A stretch of DNA of 64,000 bases from Allolobophora icterica (Eukaryota; Annelida; Clitellata; Crassiclitellata; Lumbricidae): positions 5,723,127 to 5,787,126 of the forward strand of contig OY744606.1 in assembly GCA_963556255.1 (NCBI GenBank). Direction: 5' to 3'. The notes under the pieces were generated by a model, which was not told the DNA's origin, did not search any database, and was given only the letters and a program-made list of their open reading frames with translations. A program made the translations under genes and the position numbers. Each line of letters begins with the position of its first letter. Positions within the stretch are counted from its first letter, which is position 1. This document shows, one piece after another, positions 1-11,481 of this stretch.

Positions 1-602
1 ATCCATGTATATATGCTTAACGATGCTGTAGCCAACGTCACCCTCCTCCTTTATCCAGTTTGGGGACTGGTGACAACCGGGTTCGATTAAATCCAATAGT
101 TTATGCCAGTTGACGTCTTCAGGATACATCTTTGCACAGTTCTAGCGTTGGTGTGGCATAATCCAGCACAAAAACTAACACGATTAACACTTACTATGTT
201 TAGTCTGTTTTCACTGTTTAACGAAACCCTACGACTGCCAGGGCAGTTGATGTCCACTTTAATACCTGTTGTACAGAATCGAGATCACACTGATGTTGAA
301 TTGTTCTCGTCGATTTAGAGGGCTGCAATATGCCAAAACAATTTATGTCGACGTCAACGGCCTTTGTTGTCATAGGACAGCGGTTTTCAAACTTAATTTT
401 TATCGTACCATCAGTTGAAAAATGAATGTTGGCGTGCCACCAGCAAAGGTCAGATCAAAACCAACAGGCGAGCGCAAAGTTCCCTTGCAATTAGTGTAGT
501 ACCACGGTAGGTAGACAAATTAAAAAATTTCATATAGTTTCCCACACATGTGTGTCCTATGACAAATGCTGCGGAATGTGACTGATGGCCTGCCCTCCCT
601 CT
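1..602. other. Non-coding stretch with decayed dispersed-repeat modules
   Basis: No gene is seen. Around 20-100 is a copy of the module containing CCCTCCTCCTTTATCCAG followed by GGGGACTGG, and around 340-385 a copy of the GTCGACGTCAACGGCCTTTG module. Both recur throughout the window in both orientations, so this is old repeat-derived DNA. The short frames here have no recognisable domain. Confidence 0.5.
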
Positions 603-703
603 GTCCGTCCGTCCGTCCGTCCGTCCGTCCGTCCGTCCGTCCGTCCGTCCGTCCGTCCGTCCGTCCGTCCGTCCGTCCGTCCGTCCGTCCGTCCGTCCGT
701 CCC
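603..703. repeat. (GTCC)n microsatellite
   Basis: About 25 uninterrupted GTCC units. All reading frames across it encode trivial Pro-Ser-Val-Arg or Asp-Gly-Arg-Thr repeats and are not genes. Confidence 0.97.
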
Positions 704-1294
704 TCCTTCCCTCCTCCCTCATTATGGCACACGATCTGACGGGAGGTTGAGGGGGAGGAGGAGCAAATACTGACGAGGCGAAGACTGATTACCCTAAACA
801 TCGTTTGGTCACGTGCAATACAGGGCAAATGCTCTATTGTTCGATCCAGAGCGGGAGGGAGAGATGGAGGGAGGGAGGGAGAAGGCGGAGACAGACTTAC
901 TAACCGCTGTCTGTCTGACTCGTAATGTGGCTCATAATCAAGCATTCCATTAAACAAATTCTTTTCTCTTCCTATCAATCCATTCATTTTATTTTTCAAC
1001 TAGTCATATATGACGGGCAAATACTCCAATTAATATATAATTTATAATATATAATTTTAAGAATGCAATCTATATCAACAAAAAGGAAAATAAATTCACT
1101 ATTACAAAGTGTTAATGTGAGCTGTAGGCTTGCTTCAACAAGCACAGAAATACAGTAGGGGCCTATCTCGTTTAATATTTTGTGAATTTCAAAACGCGAC
1201 TCTGGTTTGAGTTCAAGCTTTGCGCTGAATTTGAAGTTTTGCGCATAGGCCTACCACTTAGCGACACCTAGCGTTGGCTACCATTAGTTCTACG
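704..1294. other. Non-coding, no gene seen
   Basis: AT-rich intergenic DNA with a short GGGA-rich purine tract near 850-890. No domain-bearing frame, RNA gene or transposon end was recognised. Confidence 0.45.
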
Positions 1295-2356
1295 CAGGGC
1301 TGTAGTGGTAAAATTTGAGGTGAGTATACGCTACCGGTGACCAGCGGCGTCAAAAAAAAATTTCAGACCTTTTTTTAGGAAAAATTTCAGACTTTTCACC
1401 AATTCTTTGAAAATTTTCAGACTTTTTACGATTTCGTCTCTGAAAAAGTTTATGACCTTTTTTTTAGTCATTCGCCCTAAAAACCTCTGAAAACCTCTCT
1501 TTTTCCTCAAAATTTCATCTGTATACAGAGGTAAGTATACGCTGTATACCCGCGTATACCCTCGTCTACAGCCATGAGTATACGCTCTCAAATTTCTCGA
1601 GGTAAGTATACGCTGTATACCCGCGTATACCCTCGACTACAGCCATGTGTATACGCTCTCAAACTTAGATGGATCAGATCAAGGCTTAGGAAGCTAATTT
1701 TTACCTATGAATTTCAGTTGTTGTGTCCGCGGATTCGGCTGATATAACCTACCTTGGCAAATTTAAGAGTGTATGATTATATGGTTTTTGTTTTCATCGA
1801 CTATAGGCCAATATATATCGTCGGTAAAATATGCGACCTATGAATAAAGTCTATCGTATATATCTACTCGTAATTTTTTTAGTAAAAAGGAAGGATATTA
1901 AAATATATTTCTCTAATTGCCATAGGACTTTTCTTGTGGCTGTATTAACTCTTCTGTGGCCTTTCTGTATTCAATTTGGCCTTAAGGCTCTTATTATTTT
2001 GGTCTTAAGGCCAGAGCTGTAGTGGTAAAATTAGAGGTGAGTATACGCTACCGGTAACCAGCGGCGTCAAAAAACTGTGAAGACCTTTTTTAGGAAAAAT
2101 TTCTGACTTTTCACCCATTCTCTGAAAATTTTCTGACTTTTTACGATTTCGTCTCTGAAAAAGTTGATGACCTTTTTTTAGTCATTCGCCCTAAAAACCA
2201 TTGAAAACCTCTCTTTTCCTCAAAATTTCATCTACAGAGGTAAGTATACGCTGTATACCCGCGTATACCCTCGTCTACAGCCATGTGTATACGCTCTCAA
2301 ATTTCTCGAGGTAAGTATACGCTGTATACCCGCGTACACCCTCGACTACAGCCCTG
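1295..2356. mobile_element. Non-autonomous hAT-type DNA transposon with internal duplication
   Basis: The element starts CAGGGCTGTAG and ends CTACAGCCCTG, giving matching terminal inverted repeats. It is flanked by an exact 8-bp target-site duplication GTTCTACG (1287-1294 and 2357-2364). An 8-bp duplication and CAG-type ends are typical of hAT elements. No transposase frame is present. Internally the left ~360 bp (1295-1665) reappear in direct orientation at about 2012-2351, separated by ~345 bp. Each copy contains two tandem ~75-bp units built around AAGTATACGCTGTATACCCG. It is therefore a composite or internally duplicated element. Confidence 0.85.
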
Positions 2357-2485
2357 GTTCTACGTGCTTACCACCGTTTGAAAACCGCTGCCCTGTATGA
2401 TGAATATCGGATCCTCCGCCGCGCCTCGAATATATAGGGCCGAGTGAATGTGATTTAAAGGTGTGGGTGGATGGATCCTGCGTTT

Positions 2486-2702
2486 AATAATAATAATAAT
2501 ATTTATTCTTTAATTAAGCGCCTGCAAACGCACTGCGCTGTACATGTACATGTTATGCGATAAATCTTAACTACTATAACAGAACAGACAGCCTGCAATA
2601 CACGGCGCAAATTGCAGCCTACAAAGCATGTCCGCCTATGGGACTCGATCTCTGTACCTCTCGCACTCTACGCCAGATGTTATCCAATGCGCTATCGGGC
2701 CC
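2486..2702 (-). repeat. tRNA-derived SINE
   Basis: On the minus strand the 5' end reads GGGGCCCGATAGCGCATTGG, like a tRNA A-box region, with a B-box-like GAGATCGAGTCCC about 45 bases downstream. The element ends in an (ATT)n tail at 2486-2502. It lacks a clean cloverleaf and carries a non-tRNA body, so it is a SINE and not a functional tRNA gene. Confidence 0.7.
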
Positions 2703-3230
2703 CAACATCTTATGTAAAAAAGGCTATTGACGTCGACAGAAATTAGTTTGAACAGTTCTCACCGTGTGTTCGGTATAATGCAGACTTTTACTGTGAACTT
2801 ACTTAGTCTTTACTCAATCTTTTTATACAATGCAATGAAAGTGGGCCTATTGAATATGAAGGACACCGTTTGAAGGTGTCAAAACAGAACTTTACAATAG
2901 GTCATTAGTGTTCATTGTTTACCGATATAAAATAATACAGCTTTATTCTCTGATTCGTCTGTTGTGAAGAGATGATAGGTTTGTTCGATGGAAATTAAAC
3001 AATATTTTACAGCAATTGTAATACACAAGAAATGTAAAATGTTAAATTCTTAATTTTATGCGCATGAGATTTTTAATATGCTCATTTATATCAAAAAAGC
3101 TTTATCAGGTTTACAAGAAATGCAATTTTGACATGAAATTCTCATTCTACTTTTGAATTTTCAAGAAGTGGTCAATCAATATAATTAAACAGTTTTTAAA
3201 GATTTATTCAAAGAGTTAAAAAGACATTTC
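2703..3230. repeat. Diverged repeat copy paralogous to about 32410-32900
   Basis: Shared landmarks in the same order include GTCGACAGAAATTA, AGTTCTCACCGT, GTCAAAACAGAACTT, ACACAAGAAAT and TTTTGAATTTTCAAGAAGT. No coding potential was seen. Confidence 0.6.
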
Positions 3231-3493
3231 TCTATCATATTATACAGACTTGATTCTAATAAAAGAGAACCGCATCTTCATCCGAGATCCGAGATCTACT
3301 ACTCAAAATTTTTAACTGCAGCTTGATTGATATTGTATTGTTTGTTTACTTATGTAAGTGTTTACCAACAATATGAGAACCTCATTTCATCATTACATGT
3401 ATTATCCGATCATGTTGACACTGATGCTTTTTTGCAGCTGATAAATATATAGAGTCATTCAAAACCGTTTTATAGGTGTCTAAAGAGAATATT

Positions 3494-3495
<2 letters not shown>
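3231..3495. other. Non-coding, no gene seen
   Basis: AT-rich sequence with one copy of the AGGTGTCTAAAGAG motif at about 3475. Nothing else recognised. Confidence 0.4.
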
Positions 3496-3527
<32 letters not shown>

Positions 3528-6500
3528 AGTAGTTTTATATAGCGCCCCTTCAAGATTGCCTACTCAGGAGCACTCCCAGCCCAACCACGGTCAAATAACG
3601 CAGTTTTGAGGACAGTAAGAAACAGGGTGAAATGACCAATCGGTAATTGACGGAGCTTGGTAGGAAGCCCATTCCAGGTCATGGGGGCAGCCACAGAGAA
3701 GGCACGGCGCTGCCGTATGGTTGTCCGCACGCGGGGAACAACAAGTTCAGCCTGCGCAGCTGAGCGGAGAGAGGAACGGCGCTGCGAGCATGAGGTGGGA
3801 CAGCAGAGCTCCCGCAGGTATGGAGGGGCCAAACCTTCAAAGCACCGCCGGACCAAGGCAGAGATTCGGTAAGTGATGCGCTGTGGGTAGGGGAGCCAGT
3901 GGAGGACATCCCTCATATACGCAGACACTCTGCCAAACTTGGGGATGCGGCCTACAAGGCGGGCAGCAGTACGCAGGATTCTGTTCAGGGACTCAATCCG
4001 GCAGGCCGGGAGTCCATCATATATGGCACTGCAGTAGTCCAATCGAGAAACAACAAAAGCATGGACAAGCGTGGAAGCTGCACCGGGAGACAAAGAACGG
4101 GAGATCACCTTGAGTTGCCGGAGCTGGTAATAGCAACTGCGGGAGAGAAGATTTATGTGCCGCGTGAATGCAAGTTCCTGGTCCAGGATGACTCCCAAGT
4201 CCCGGACCGAGGTCGAGAAAGCAAGGTGTGGGAATTGCAAGGCAAGAGAAGACAGATCTATTTTACAGAGCTGCTGGGGAGTGCCAAGCCATATAAACTG
4301 CGTCTTGGCGGGGTTTAGCCGCAGGCGGTTTGAGGACATCCAGGCCTGCAGGGACTCCATGGCATGGGTCATGGTTTCCACCGCTGCAACAGCGCGGACA
4401 GCCGGGCAGTGTATATAGGCTTGCAGGTCGTCAGCATAGGACTGGCTAAGGACCGACCCAGCCGCCAGCAGGGACCCTAGGTCGGCAGTGTAGATTATGT
4501 AAAGAAGGGGGCCAAGAACAGAGCCCTGAGGCAGGCCAAATGGAGCAGGGACCCAAGGAGACCTAGTGGATCCGTGGACGACCATGAAGGAGCGGTCGTG
4601 CAGAAAGGAGGTAAGCCAATCAAGAACATTGCCAGAGAAGCCAAAAGAAGTGGATAGGCGCTGCAAGAGAATGTCGTGATCAACAGTGTCGAACGCGGCA
4701 CTCACATCAAACAGCGCAAGGAGAGTGACCTGAGATCTATCAATGGCTCCATATATGTCAGATAGCAGGCGGACCAACAAGGTTTCTGTGGAGTGGCCCT
4801 TACGGAAACCGGACTGGAAAGTGGGGAGGAGACCATTTTTGTCAAGGTAGCACATGAGCTGTGCGGCAACAATCTTTTCAATTATTTTAGATAAGAATGA
4901 GACATTTGCTATTGGCCTAAAATTAGTTGGCTCAGTAGTGTCGAGTCCTTCCGCTTTAATCACTGGAACCACGATGGACTTCTTTTGGCTAGCAGGAAGA
5001 ATTCCCTCTTGAAGGGAGCGATTACATAGAACCGTAAGAAACGGTAGGAAGACATCAAGGGTCTCTTGCAGGATGAATGATGGGAGTGGATCCAGTTCAC
5101 AGGTTTTCGGCGCTGATGTAAGTATGATTTGACGGAGCTCAACACTGGTAATTGGGCCCAGAGACGGAAGATCACAGCTCGTAGGTGGAAAGACCGGTGG
5201 TGGGCTGTCAGCCGTAGCCTCGCGGACCGAACTCACTTTACCCATGAAGGCCTTAAGGAAGGCATCGGCTGTGAAGTGCGATGCAGCCGGGCTGGAACCA
5301 GAGCGCGCTCGACCCAGGATATCATTGAAAGTCGACCAGAGTTTCCTTGGTTCTCCGGAGTTCTGGGCAATCTTGTTCTCCCAGTAGCTCCGCTCTTTTT
5401 CTTTGTAACGACGGTGCATTTCACGGACGTATCGTATCCAGGTAGCACGGTCAGTAGAGGCCTTAGTTCTCCGGTAGTGTCTTTCCAAGCGGCGGGCATG
5501 CCGTCGATAAGCACGGCACTCAGCGTCAAACCATGGTGTCAGCACCGAGCGGCGCGCCTTTGCAGTACGAGCTGGAAGCAAGGTGTTGACGATATCGGCT
5601 ACCGTTGTCTCGTAGATTTCAAAGAGGTCAGAGGTCGAGGCGTCAGAGAGGGAGGATGGATCAGCGAAAGCTGGGACGGAAAGGAGGGCCTCACAGAAGG
5701 TAGCACGATCCATCGACTTCCAGCATCTGAACTGTCCCTCGACATGCATCGGAGTCTCATGGAGGAATGGGACCACGGCAATTACAAGACCGTGATCCGA
5801 TATGGTTGGTGGGTGGACTGTAAGGTCACTTAGCTGACAGTCGTCTCGCGTAATTAAAACATCAAGCCAGCCGCCCAGTCGATGTGTCGGTTCAGCGACT
5901 CGCTGCACCAGCCCAAACTGTTCCGCGATAAGTGCGAACTCCTTTGTCTCCAGCAGTTCCGGGTCCTCAAGGTGAAGGTTGATGTCACCAGCGATGACCA
6001 GCTGGGTGTTGTGCAGCGCGAATTGTTCAAGTAGCGCCGCAAACTCTCCAAAGAAGGCTGTTGACGGCGGTTCAGACCCCGGACGGTAGACATCAATGAT
6101 AGTCAGTGGGCCATGAGGCGAAGCGACAGAGACAACCAGAGCCTCGAAGGTCGTGGGAGGGTCTGGGAGTGTGACCCTTCGCGTTGGTAGAGCTGCGCGA
6201 TGGTAGATGATGAGCCCTCCACCACGTCCATCACCGTCCCGAACATCAGCCCTCGGGCAGTCAATGCACGAATAGCCCGGCGGGGCAGATCTGCGTACCG
6301 CCACGTCAGATGAGGAGCTGTGCCAGGACTCTGTGATGAGGAGTAGATCGAGGTTTTCAGCGAGTATCGTGTCAGCAACAGCGACGTGTTTATTTCGGAT
6401 CGAGCGAACGTTCCACGTAGCTAAGCGGAGGCCAGATAGGGGAGCAGTCGAGGACAAGCCATCAGCGGGTGCCGACGGGAGGGAAGCTGGTTTAGGTCGA

Positions 6501-6660
6501 CCAGCAGTCGGTCGCCAGATTCGACAGGAGAATAGGATTTTCCTCGTACAGCGCGAAATACGAGAAGGACAAGAAGAAAGCGCACGCAGCTGATCCGAGC
6601 TGTACGTGAAAGAGGGCTTTGCCACGTCACGCAGGTCGCCCGCCGCCATTTTTGTGGTGT
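3496..6660 (-). mobile_element. CR1/L2-like non-LTR retrotransposon (LINE)
   Basis: On the minus strand the element comprises a single large frame, a short 3' tail containing GGGGCGCTATATAAA, and an (AAT)n tract at 3496-3527. The same 3' tail is found on truncated copies at 35853-35985, 16190-16262 and 62285-62530, which marks it as the family's 3' end. No ORF1 and no clear target-site duplication were found. The copy is probably 5' truncated or ends close to the start of the frame. Confidence 0.85.
3560..6649 (-). CDS. LINE endonuclease/reverse transcriptase polyprotein
   Basis: Target-primed reverse transcriptase of a LINE. I start it at the ATG at 6649 (context AAAATGGCG), because the upstream in-frame extension begins with TTG. 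That gives 1029 residues, normal for a CR1/L2 ORF2. The N-terminal third is an APE-type endonuclease with LRLATWN (about 74-80), GDINLHLE (about 221-228) and SDHG (about 284-287). The reverse transcriptase follows with FDVSAAFDTVDH (about 647-658), GLPQGSVLGP (about 705-714) and the catalytic YADD (about 738-741). The C-terminus ends FDRGWAGSAPE. No RNase H domain is visible, as expected for CR1-like elements. The frame has no stop or frameshift, so the copy is young or recently active. Assignment to CR1 versus L2 needs a phylogeny. Confidence 0.9.
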   Translation of the reverse strand: MAAGDLRDVAKPSFTYSSDQLRALSSCPSRISRCTRKILFSCRIWRPTAGRPKPASLPSAPADGLSSTAPLSGLRLATWNVRSIRNKHVAVADTILAENLDLLLITESWHSSSSDVAVRRSAPPGYSCIDCPRADVRDGDGRGGGLIIYHRAALPTRRVTLPDPPTTFEALVVSVASPHGPLTIIDVYRPGSEPPSTAFFGEFAALLEQFALHNTQLVIAGDINLHLEDPELLETKEFALIAEQFGLVQRVAEPTHRLGGWLDVLITRDDCQLSDLTVHPPTISDHGLVIAVVPFLHETPMHVEGQFRCWKSMDRATFCEALLSVPAFADPSSLSDASTSDLFEIYETTVADIVNTLLPARTAKARRSVLTPWFDAECRAYRRHARRLERHYRRTKASTDRATWIRYVREMHRRYKEKERSYWENKIAQNSGEPRKLWSTFNDILGRARSGSSPAASHFTADAFLKAFMGKVSSVREATADSPPPVFPPTSCDLPSLGPITSVELRQIILTSAPKTCELDPLPSFILQETLDVFLPFLTVLCNRSLQEGILPASQKKSIVVPVIKAEGLDTTEPTNFRPIANVSFLSKIIEKIVAAQLMCYLDKNGLLPTFQSGFRKGHSTETLLVRLLSDIYGAIDRSQVTLLALFDVSAAFDTVDHDILLQRLSTSFGFSGNVLDWLTSFLHDRSFMVVHGSTRSPWVPAPFGLPQGSVLGPLLYIIYTADLGSLLAAGSVLSQSYADDLQAYIHCPAVRAVAAVETMTHAMESLQAWMSSNRLRLNPAKTQFIWLGTPQQLCKIDLSSLALQFPHLAFSTSVRDLGVILDQELAFTRHINLLSRSCYYQLRQLKVISRSLSPGAASTLVHAFVVSRLDYCSAIYDGLPACRIESLNRILRTAARLVGRIPKFGRVSAYMRDVLHWLPYPQRITYRISALVRRCFEGLAPPYLRELCCPTSCSQRRSSLRSAAQAELVVPRVRTTIRQRRAFSVAAPMTWNGLPTKLRQLPIGHFTLFLTVLKTALFDRGWAGSAPE

Positions 6661-6682
6661 GAAAACGTACAATGAATAACAA

Positions 6683-7002
6683 TAGATTCTGATGGAAATG
6701 TAAATCTAACTGTGATAGTTCACGTAATCAATGTTTAACGACATCTGGAGGCTTCTAATGTCACCTTTTGAATGACATAAAGGAAGCTGCGTGGCGATTA
6801 CAGAATCCAATATTTATATATGTCTCGTGGTTTTTCAGGGACCGCAACTGGAAATTTTCTCCAATCTTCAGTGTAACGACATCTGTTGAAAACTTCGGCC
6901 TTTGTCGTAATAATAATATTATAGTGCTGGATTAAGCCATAAGTTTAGAAAGCTACAGCTCAAGGCGTAAATCTGCAGGGGCCTAAAAACTTTAAAAAAT
7001 TT
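6683..7002. other. Non-coding, no gene seen
   Basis: AT-rich sequence upstream of the LINE with decayed repeat modules and no recognisable gene. Confidence 0.4.
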
Positions 7003-7640
<638 letters not shown>

Positions 7641-9362
7641 AATGCAGAGGCATATGATATAGATTTGGAAGGGATACGATGCCATAGAAATAAAGACAAT
7701 GTTAAGAAAATTCACCTATCAACGTCAGCGTCCATTGATGACTGTTGGATCATATCCAGCCTTTCCCAGGTTGGCCATCGTATGTGAAGGTAGGTAAGCT
7801 CAGGTAAGGTCGCTCTCAACGGTCTTGAAGGCCAAAAATTTCACTAAACATTAGATAATACAATATTCTGGATAATTTAAATTCTGTGGTTAGACACCTT
7901 TGAAAAGTTTGATTTTAAAGCGTTATAAGTACGTTCAGCCGCGTGGCGTCATACTCTATCTCCTATACTATCGTTATTACATTATTTTCGGAAAAACTTA
8001 CCAGACAAGAAAACAAGAACGAAGGAAACAAGCAAAATTGATGGACGAACGATATATAATATGAAAATGAACTGAACTATATATCAATGATCTTTAAAGA
8101 CGTCAACGGCCTTTATACCTATAGGATGTCGTTAAACAATCGATTACTTACTGGCTTCATGTTTATTTAATTGGCGTTTAAAGTCCCTGGTAGACATGGG
8201 TAAAGTAAGGTCAATGTCAACGGCACTGGCAGCCAAAATATAACGCATTGTCAAACTCTGGATACTGCATGGTGTCATATTTGTTAGGAAAGCTGTATCA
8301 TGCCATGGAGTGTAACTCTGGTAATGCCAGTTCAAATCCTAGAAAAAGGAGGAGGGCGACGTCAACGGACCTGGCAGCTATAAGATTCTGTTAATAACTG
8401 GATTAATTAATTGATTAATTAAATCAATATATACTATGCCTTACGAACGGTGATATTTGCCATTTCATCCCATAAGATGTCATAAAAAGGTTGAAACCGA
8501 TGTGTCATATTAAAAAACAACAGTAGTTATGTAAGATCGACGTCAGCGGCGCTGACAGCATGCAACAGACGTCATTAAACGCTGGACACTAATTTCCAAT
8601 GATAAAAACCGATTGTGCTATAACGGGCGAACTTAGATTAAAACGTAAATGGTCCAAGAAGTCGTTAAAATTTGATACATGCCTACCTAGAATGTGCAGC
8701 GTTCACTTTTAGACACCTTTAACATCTCTCCTGATAACGGTATATATTTATATATGCTGTGCTCAATCTATACCTCATTCTATTGAACTTAATTAGTTAA
8801 CGTAATGAACAGATTAACAAGCGAAATCTCTTTAAAAATTAGAATATGCAGCGTTCACATTTAGACACCTTTAAAACATCTTTGAATAACGGTACATATT
8901 TTGTCAGCTACGTTCGATGTATAACTAACTAAGCTTCAGTAACCCTGCATCTATCCAATCTATAGACACGATCCTGTGTTTACATAATAATTATTAGCAT
9001 TACTGCGTGACTATCCCACATTACAAATTACAGTTACATTTATTTTTTGAGAAGTCGGACTGGTGAAACGCGCTGGGTTCCATGAGCAGATGAATGCTTT
9101 GCGTAAGGTAACAAAGGTCAGCATAGAAAAACGTTTAGATCGTTCTTTCAAATACAACAGACCAAGGAGAATGGGAGAAAATCACAAAATAGAAGAGAAG
9201 ATGGGCCGGCGGTCTGTTTAGAAGAGAAGAGATATTTGCAAATACAAGAAACGACAAAACTATAATCTACAATACAATGCAATGCAATAAAAGACACGAC
9301 AAAGGTATAATCTACAAGCGAAAACGTAAAAATGAATACGAAATCAATCGCTCGGCCGTTGT
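7641..9362. other. Non-coding, dense decayed dispersed-repeat modules
   Basis: No gene. Reverse-oriented copies of the window-wide modules are visible, including TAGACACCTTTAA near 8706 and 8860 and GGAGGAGGGCGACGTCAACG near 8350. The small frames have no recognisable domains. Confidence 0.5.
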
Positions 9363-10548
9363 TTGTCTCCGGAGTCAGTTGCTAAGGAATTATACCGACC
9401 GACTTGATTAGTTAGCGGCTGACTTAGCGACTTAGTCGATTGACCATAGACGTTGAAGCCAACGTATTTTTAGAGCTGCGTTTGCCTTACGAACAGACGC
9501 CTTTTTCGATGAAAACGATTGTGTGACGTCATGCAAAGTTACAGACACCACTCTGACAGGTAGTTAGTAAAGAACTGGTGACCTGACATCGGTGACATCG
9601 ACTGATTGTCAGACCGTTAGTCTGTTGCAGTGACTCTTATTGTATTGTATTGTATTTACGAATTAATAAAGCGTGCACCTCTCGCAGTTCAACCTAATCA
9701 GAGGCGCTCCCAGTGCGAGGAGCCCCGTGTGAAAAGAGAAGTCTTAAGACAGCGAGACGTAGCAGCAATGCCCCCAGTTAGGATCTGAGAACGAGTCGTG
9801 CACCATGGAAGGAAGATCATTCCAGAGGGTCGGGCCAGCAGATGCGTATATATATATATGCACGGTGTTGATTCATAGAAATCCGGGTCCGAGGGACCGA
9901 GAGATCATGTCGGTCTAAAGAACGGAGAGCATGCCCAGAAGCGGCCGAAAGAGGTCGACAAATAAGATCACAGAGATAACGAGGAGCTTGACCTTGGAAC
10001 GCTCGAGAGGTAAGGAACAGGATTTTAAACTGGATACACCCAGTGAGCGGAAGCCAATGTAAGTTCTCAGACATAAAAGTCGAGATATGTATCGTGAAAG
10101 ACGGGCATTCAAACGAGCAGCTACGCTTAACATCGTTTGAAGTGGAGACATATACGGGTTTTCGGCAGACCAATAAGTAATGAATTACAGTAATCAATGC
10201 GTGAGCAGATAAAGGCGTGTGCACCGTGAAGGAGAAAGTGGAGGAAAGAACAGAACGCCGGACAGCACGAAAACTTCTCAGATGATAAAAACTAAGAGAG
10301 ACTTGAGATGTGGTTAGCAAACGAAAGTGTGCTGTCAAGATTGACACCAAAATCACGAAAACTCGTATCTTATAAGGAAGTGTTGCTTCTGTCTCCTGTT
10401 GCAGATGTTCGTCAGAAATCGAAATTCCGAGACCGCCATTAAAACAATATGCAAAATATTAACGTGAACGAAATCTCTAGCAGTTGATAGCTTTGCGACT
10501 GGTTTCAACTTGAGGGCTTAGCGCCGGCTGCGACTGTTTCGGGTACTA
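9363..10548 (-). mobile_element. Decayed non-autonomous DNA transposon interrupted by a LINE fragment
   Basis: Its ends match the better-preserved element at 39820-41087 in inverted orientation. The left end has CTCCGGAGTCAGTTGCTAAG plus GACTTAGCGACTTAGTCG subterminal repeats. The right end has GACTGGTTTCAACTTGAGGG, then GGCTTAGCGCCGGC and GGGTACTA. I could not find a matching target-site duplication, so the outer limits are approximate. A CR1-like LINE fragment occupies most of the interior. Confidence 0.55.
9640..10440 (-). pseudogene. 5'-truncated CR1-like LINE fragment (reverse transcriptase C-terminus)
   Basis: On the minus strand a 179-codon stretch (9817-10356) retains recognisable features of the CR1-like C-terminal region, including LHWLPLTGCIQFKIL followed by APRYLCDL and VPRTRI. 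The 3' end has GGGAGCGCCTCTGATTAG and then a (ATACA)n tail near 9640-9656. Only the C-terminal part is present and frame breaks are evident. It is a dead retrotransposon copy, from a LINE subfamily different from the 3.5-6.6 kb copy judging by the different tail. Confidence 0.7.
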
Positions 10549-11298
10549 TTGCAAAGCAATGAACAATCTTATGTCAGACTATCATATGTAGGCCTATACA
10601 TCTCACACTTCTGCATTCGGGTAGCACAGCTTATATAAATCTATATCGTCTGATCAGCATTCAACTGGTATAAATGTACAAAAACTTTATCCTAACGACG
10701 TGAACAGTCTTTTATACCTTAAGCTGTTGTTCAACTTTTGGAATGCATTCCATTAGTAGGCCACGTGGTCACTTGGTTGTATCATTAAGTTCAGATGAGA
10801 TCAACGTTAACGAACCAGGAAGCCATAAGATGTCGTTCAACGCTGGATTGAAAATACATAAACACTGCGTTTGCTAGACACCTTAGAAACATATTCAACA
10901 TATGTTATATATAGGATCAAAACTAATTAAATGTGTTTCAATATGGTCTACTGCAGTGAATTTTCCAAAGATTTCGGGAATTGGCGATCTGGGAGTTTTT
11001 ACTAAGGTCTACAGTCATAATATACTGTTAATATTTCGTATGGAATTATAACAATGAGCACTTGTTGACTTGTCATTGAGTAACTCGTTGGCCATGTGTC
11101 AATGGCTACATGGTCGTTTACTTGTATACACCTTACACTTATCTTGTGAAGAACATTACGTCATACTTCATCAGAAGATTCCGCGGATTCCGTAATCCAT
11201 AGTTCCATACATTTACCGCCGATGCGGACGCAATTATTAAACAACTAAATCTGGACAAATCGTCGTAAAGTCGTAACAGTTTTAAACCGGAATTTGTC
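10549..11298. other. Non-coding, no gene seen
   Basis: Repeat-derived intergenic DNA, including a TAGACACCTTAG motif copy near 10875. Nothing further recognised. Confidence 0.4.
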
Positions 11299-11481
11299 AT
11301 GGCATCGTCTGATTCTGACTCTGAGTCTGGCGACACTGGCGCCGAGCCGCGTAAGAAAGCAAAGGTATGGTATAGACAACTGTTCGACGAGGAATGGCTG
11401 AAAATCGATGAATTTAAACTTTGGCTTAAACCAAAGCGAGGAGATATGCAACAAAATGTAGTGTTTGTTTCAAAACACTGA
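11299..11481 (+). pseudogene. Short fragment resembling the N-terminus of a transposon-derived zinc-finger protein
   Basis: A 60-codon frame opens with an ATG and has an acidic Ser-Asp-Glu start followed by basic residues, then EEWLKIDEFKLWLKP and KRGDMQQN. This W-x(n)-F-x-x-W spacing resembles the region just before the first CxxC in BED-like or hAT-derived zinc-finger proteins. The expected cysteines do not follow in frame and the frame stops immediately. It could be a first exon, but no continuation or splice partner was recognised, so a decayed transposon fragment is more likely. Confidence 0.3.

Noticed and set aside
450..999. Asp-Gly-Arg-Thr and Pro-Ser-Val-Arg repeat proteins
   Set aside because: Translations of the GTCC microsatellite.
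2703..3230. Long terminal repeats of a retrotransposon together with 32410-32900
   Set aside because: The two copies are ~29 kb apart with many unrelated elements between, no polyprotein frame, and substantial divergence. Dispersed duplicates fit better.
5129..5833. 234-codon frame on the plus strand
   Set aside because: Antisense shadow of the LINE reverse transcriptase gene, with no domain signal of its own.
11299..11481. First exon of a host gene
   Set aside because: Listed only as a weak fragment, since no downstream exon, splice partner or continuing domain was recognised.
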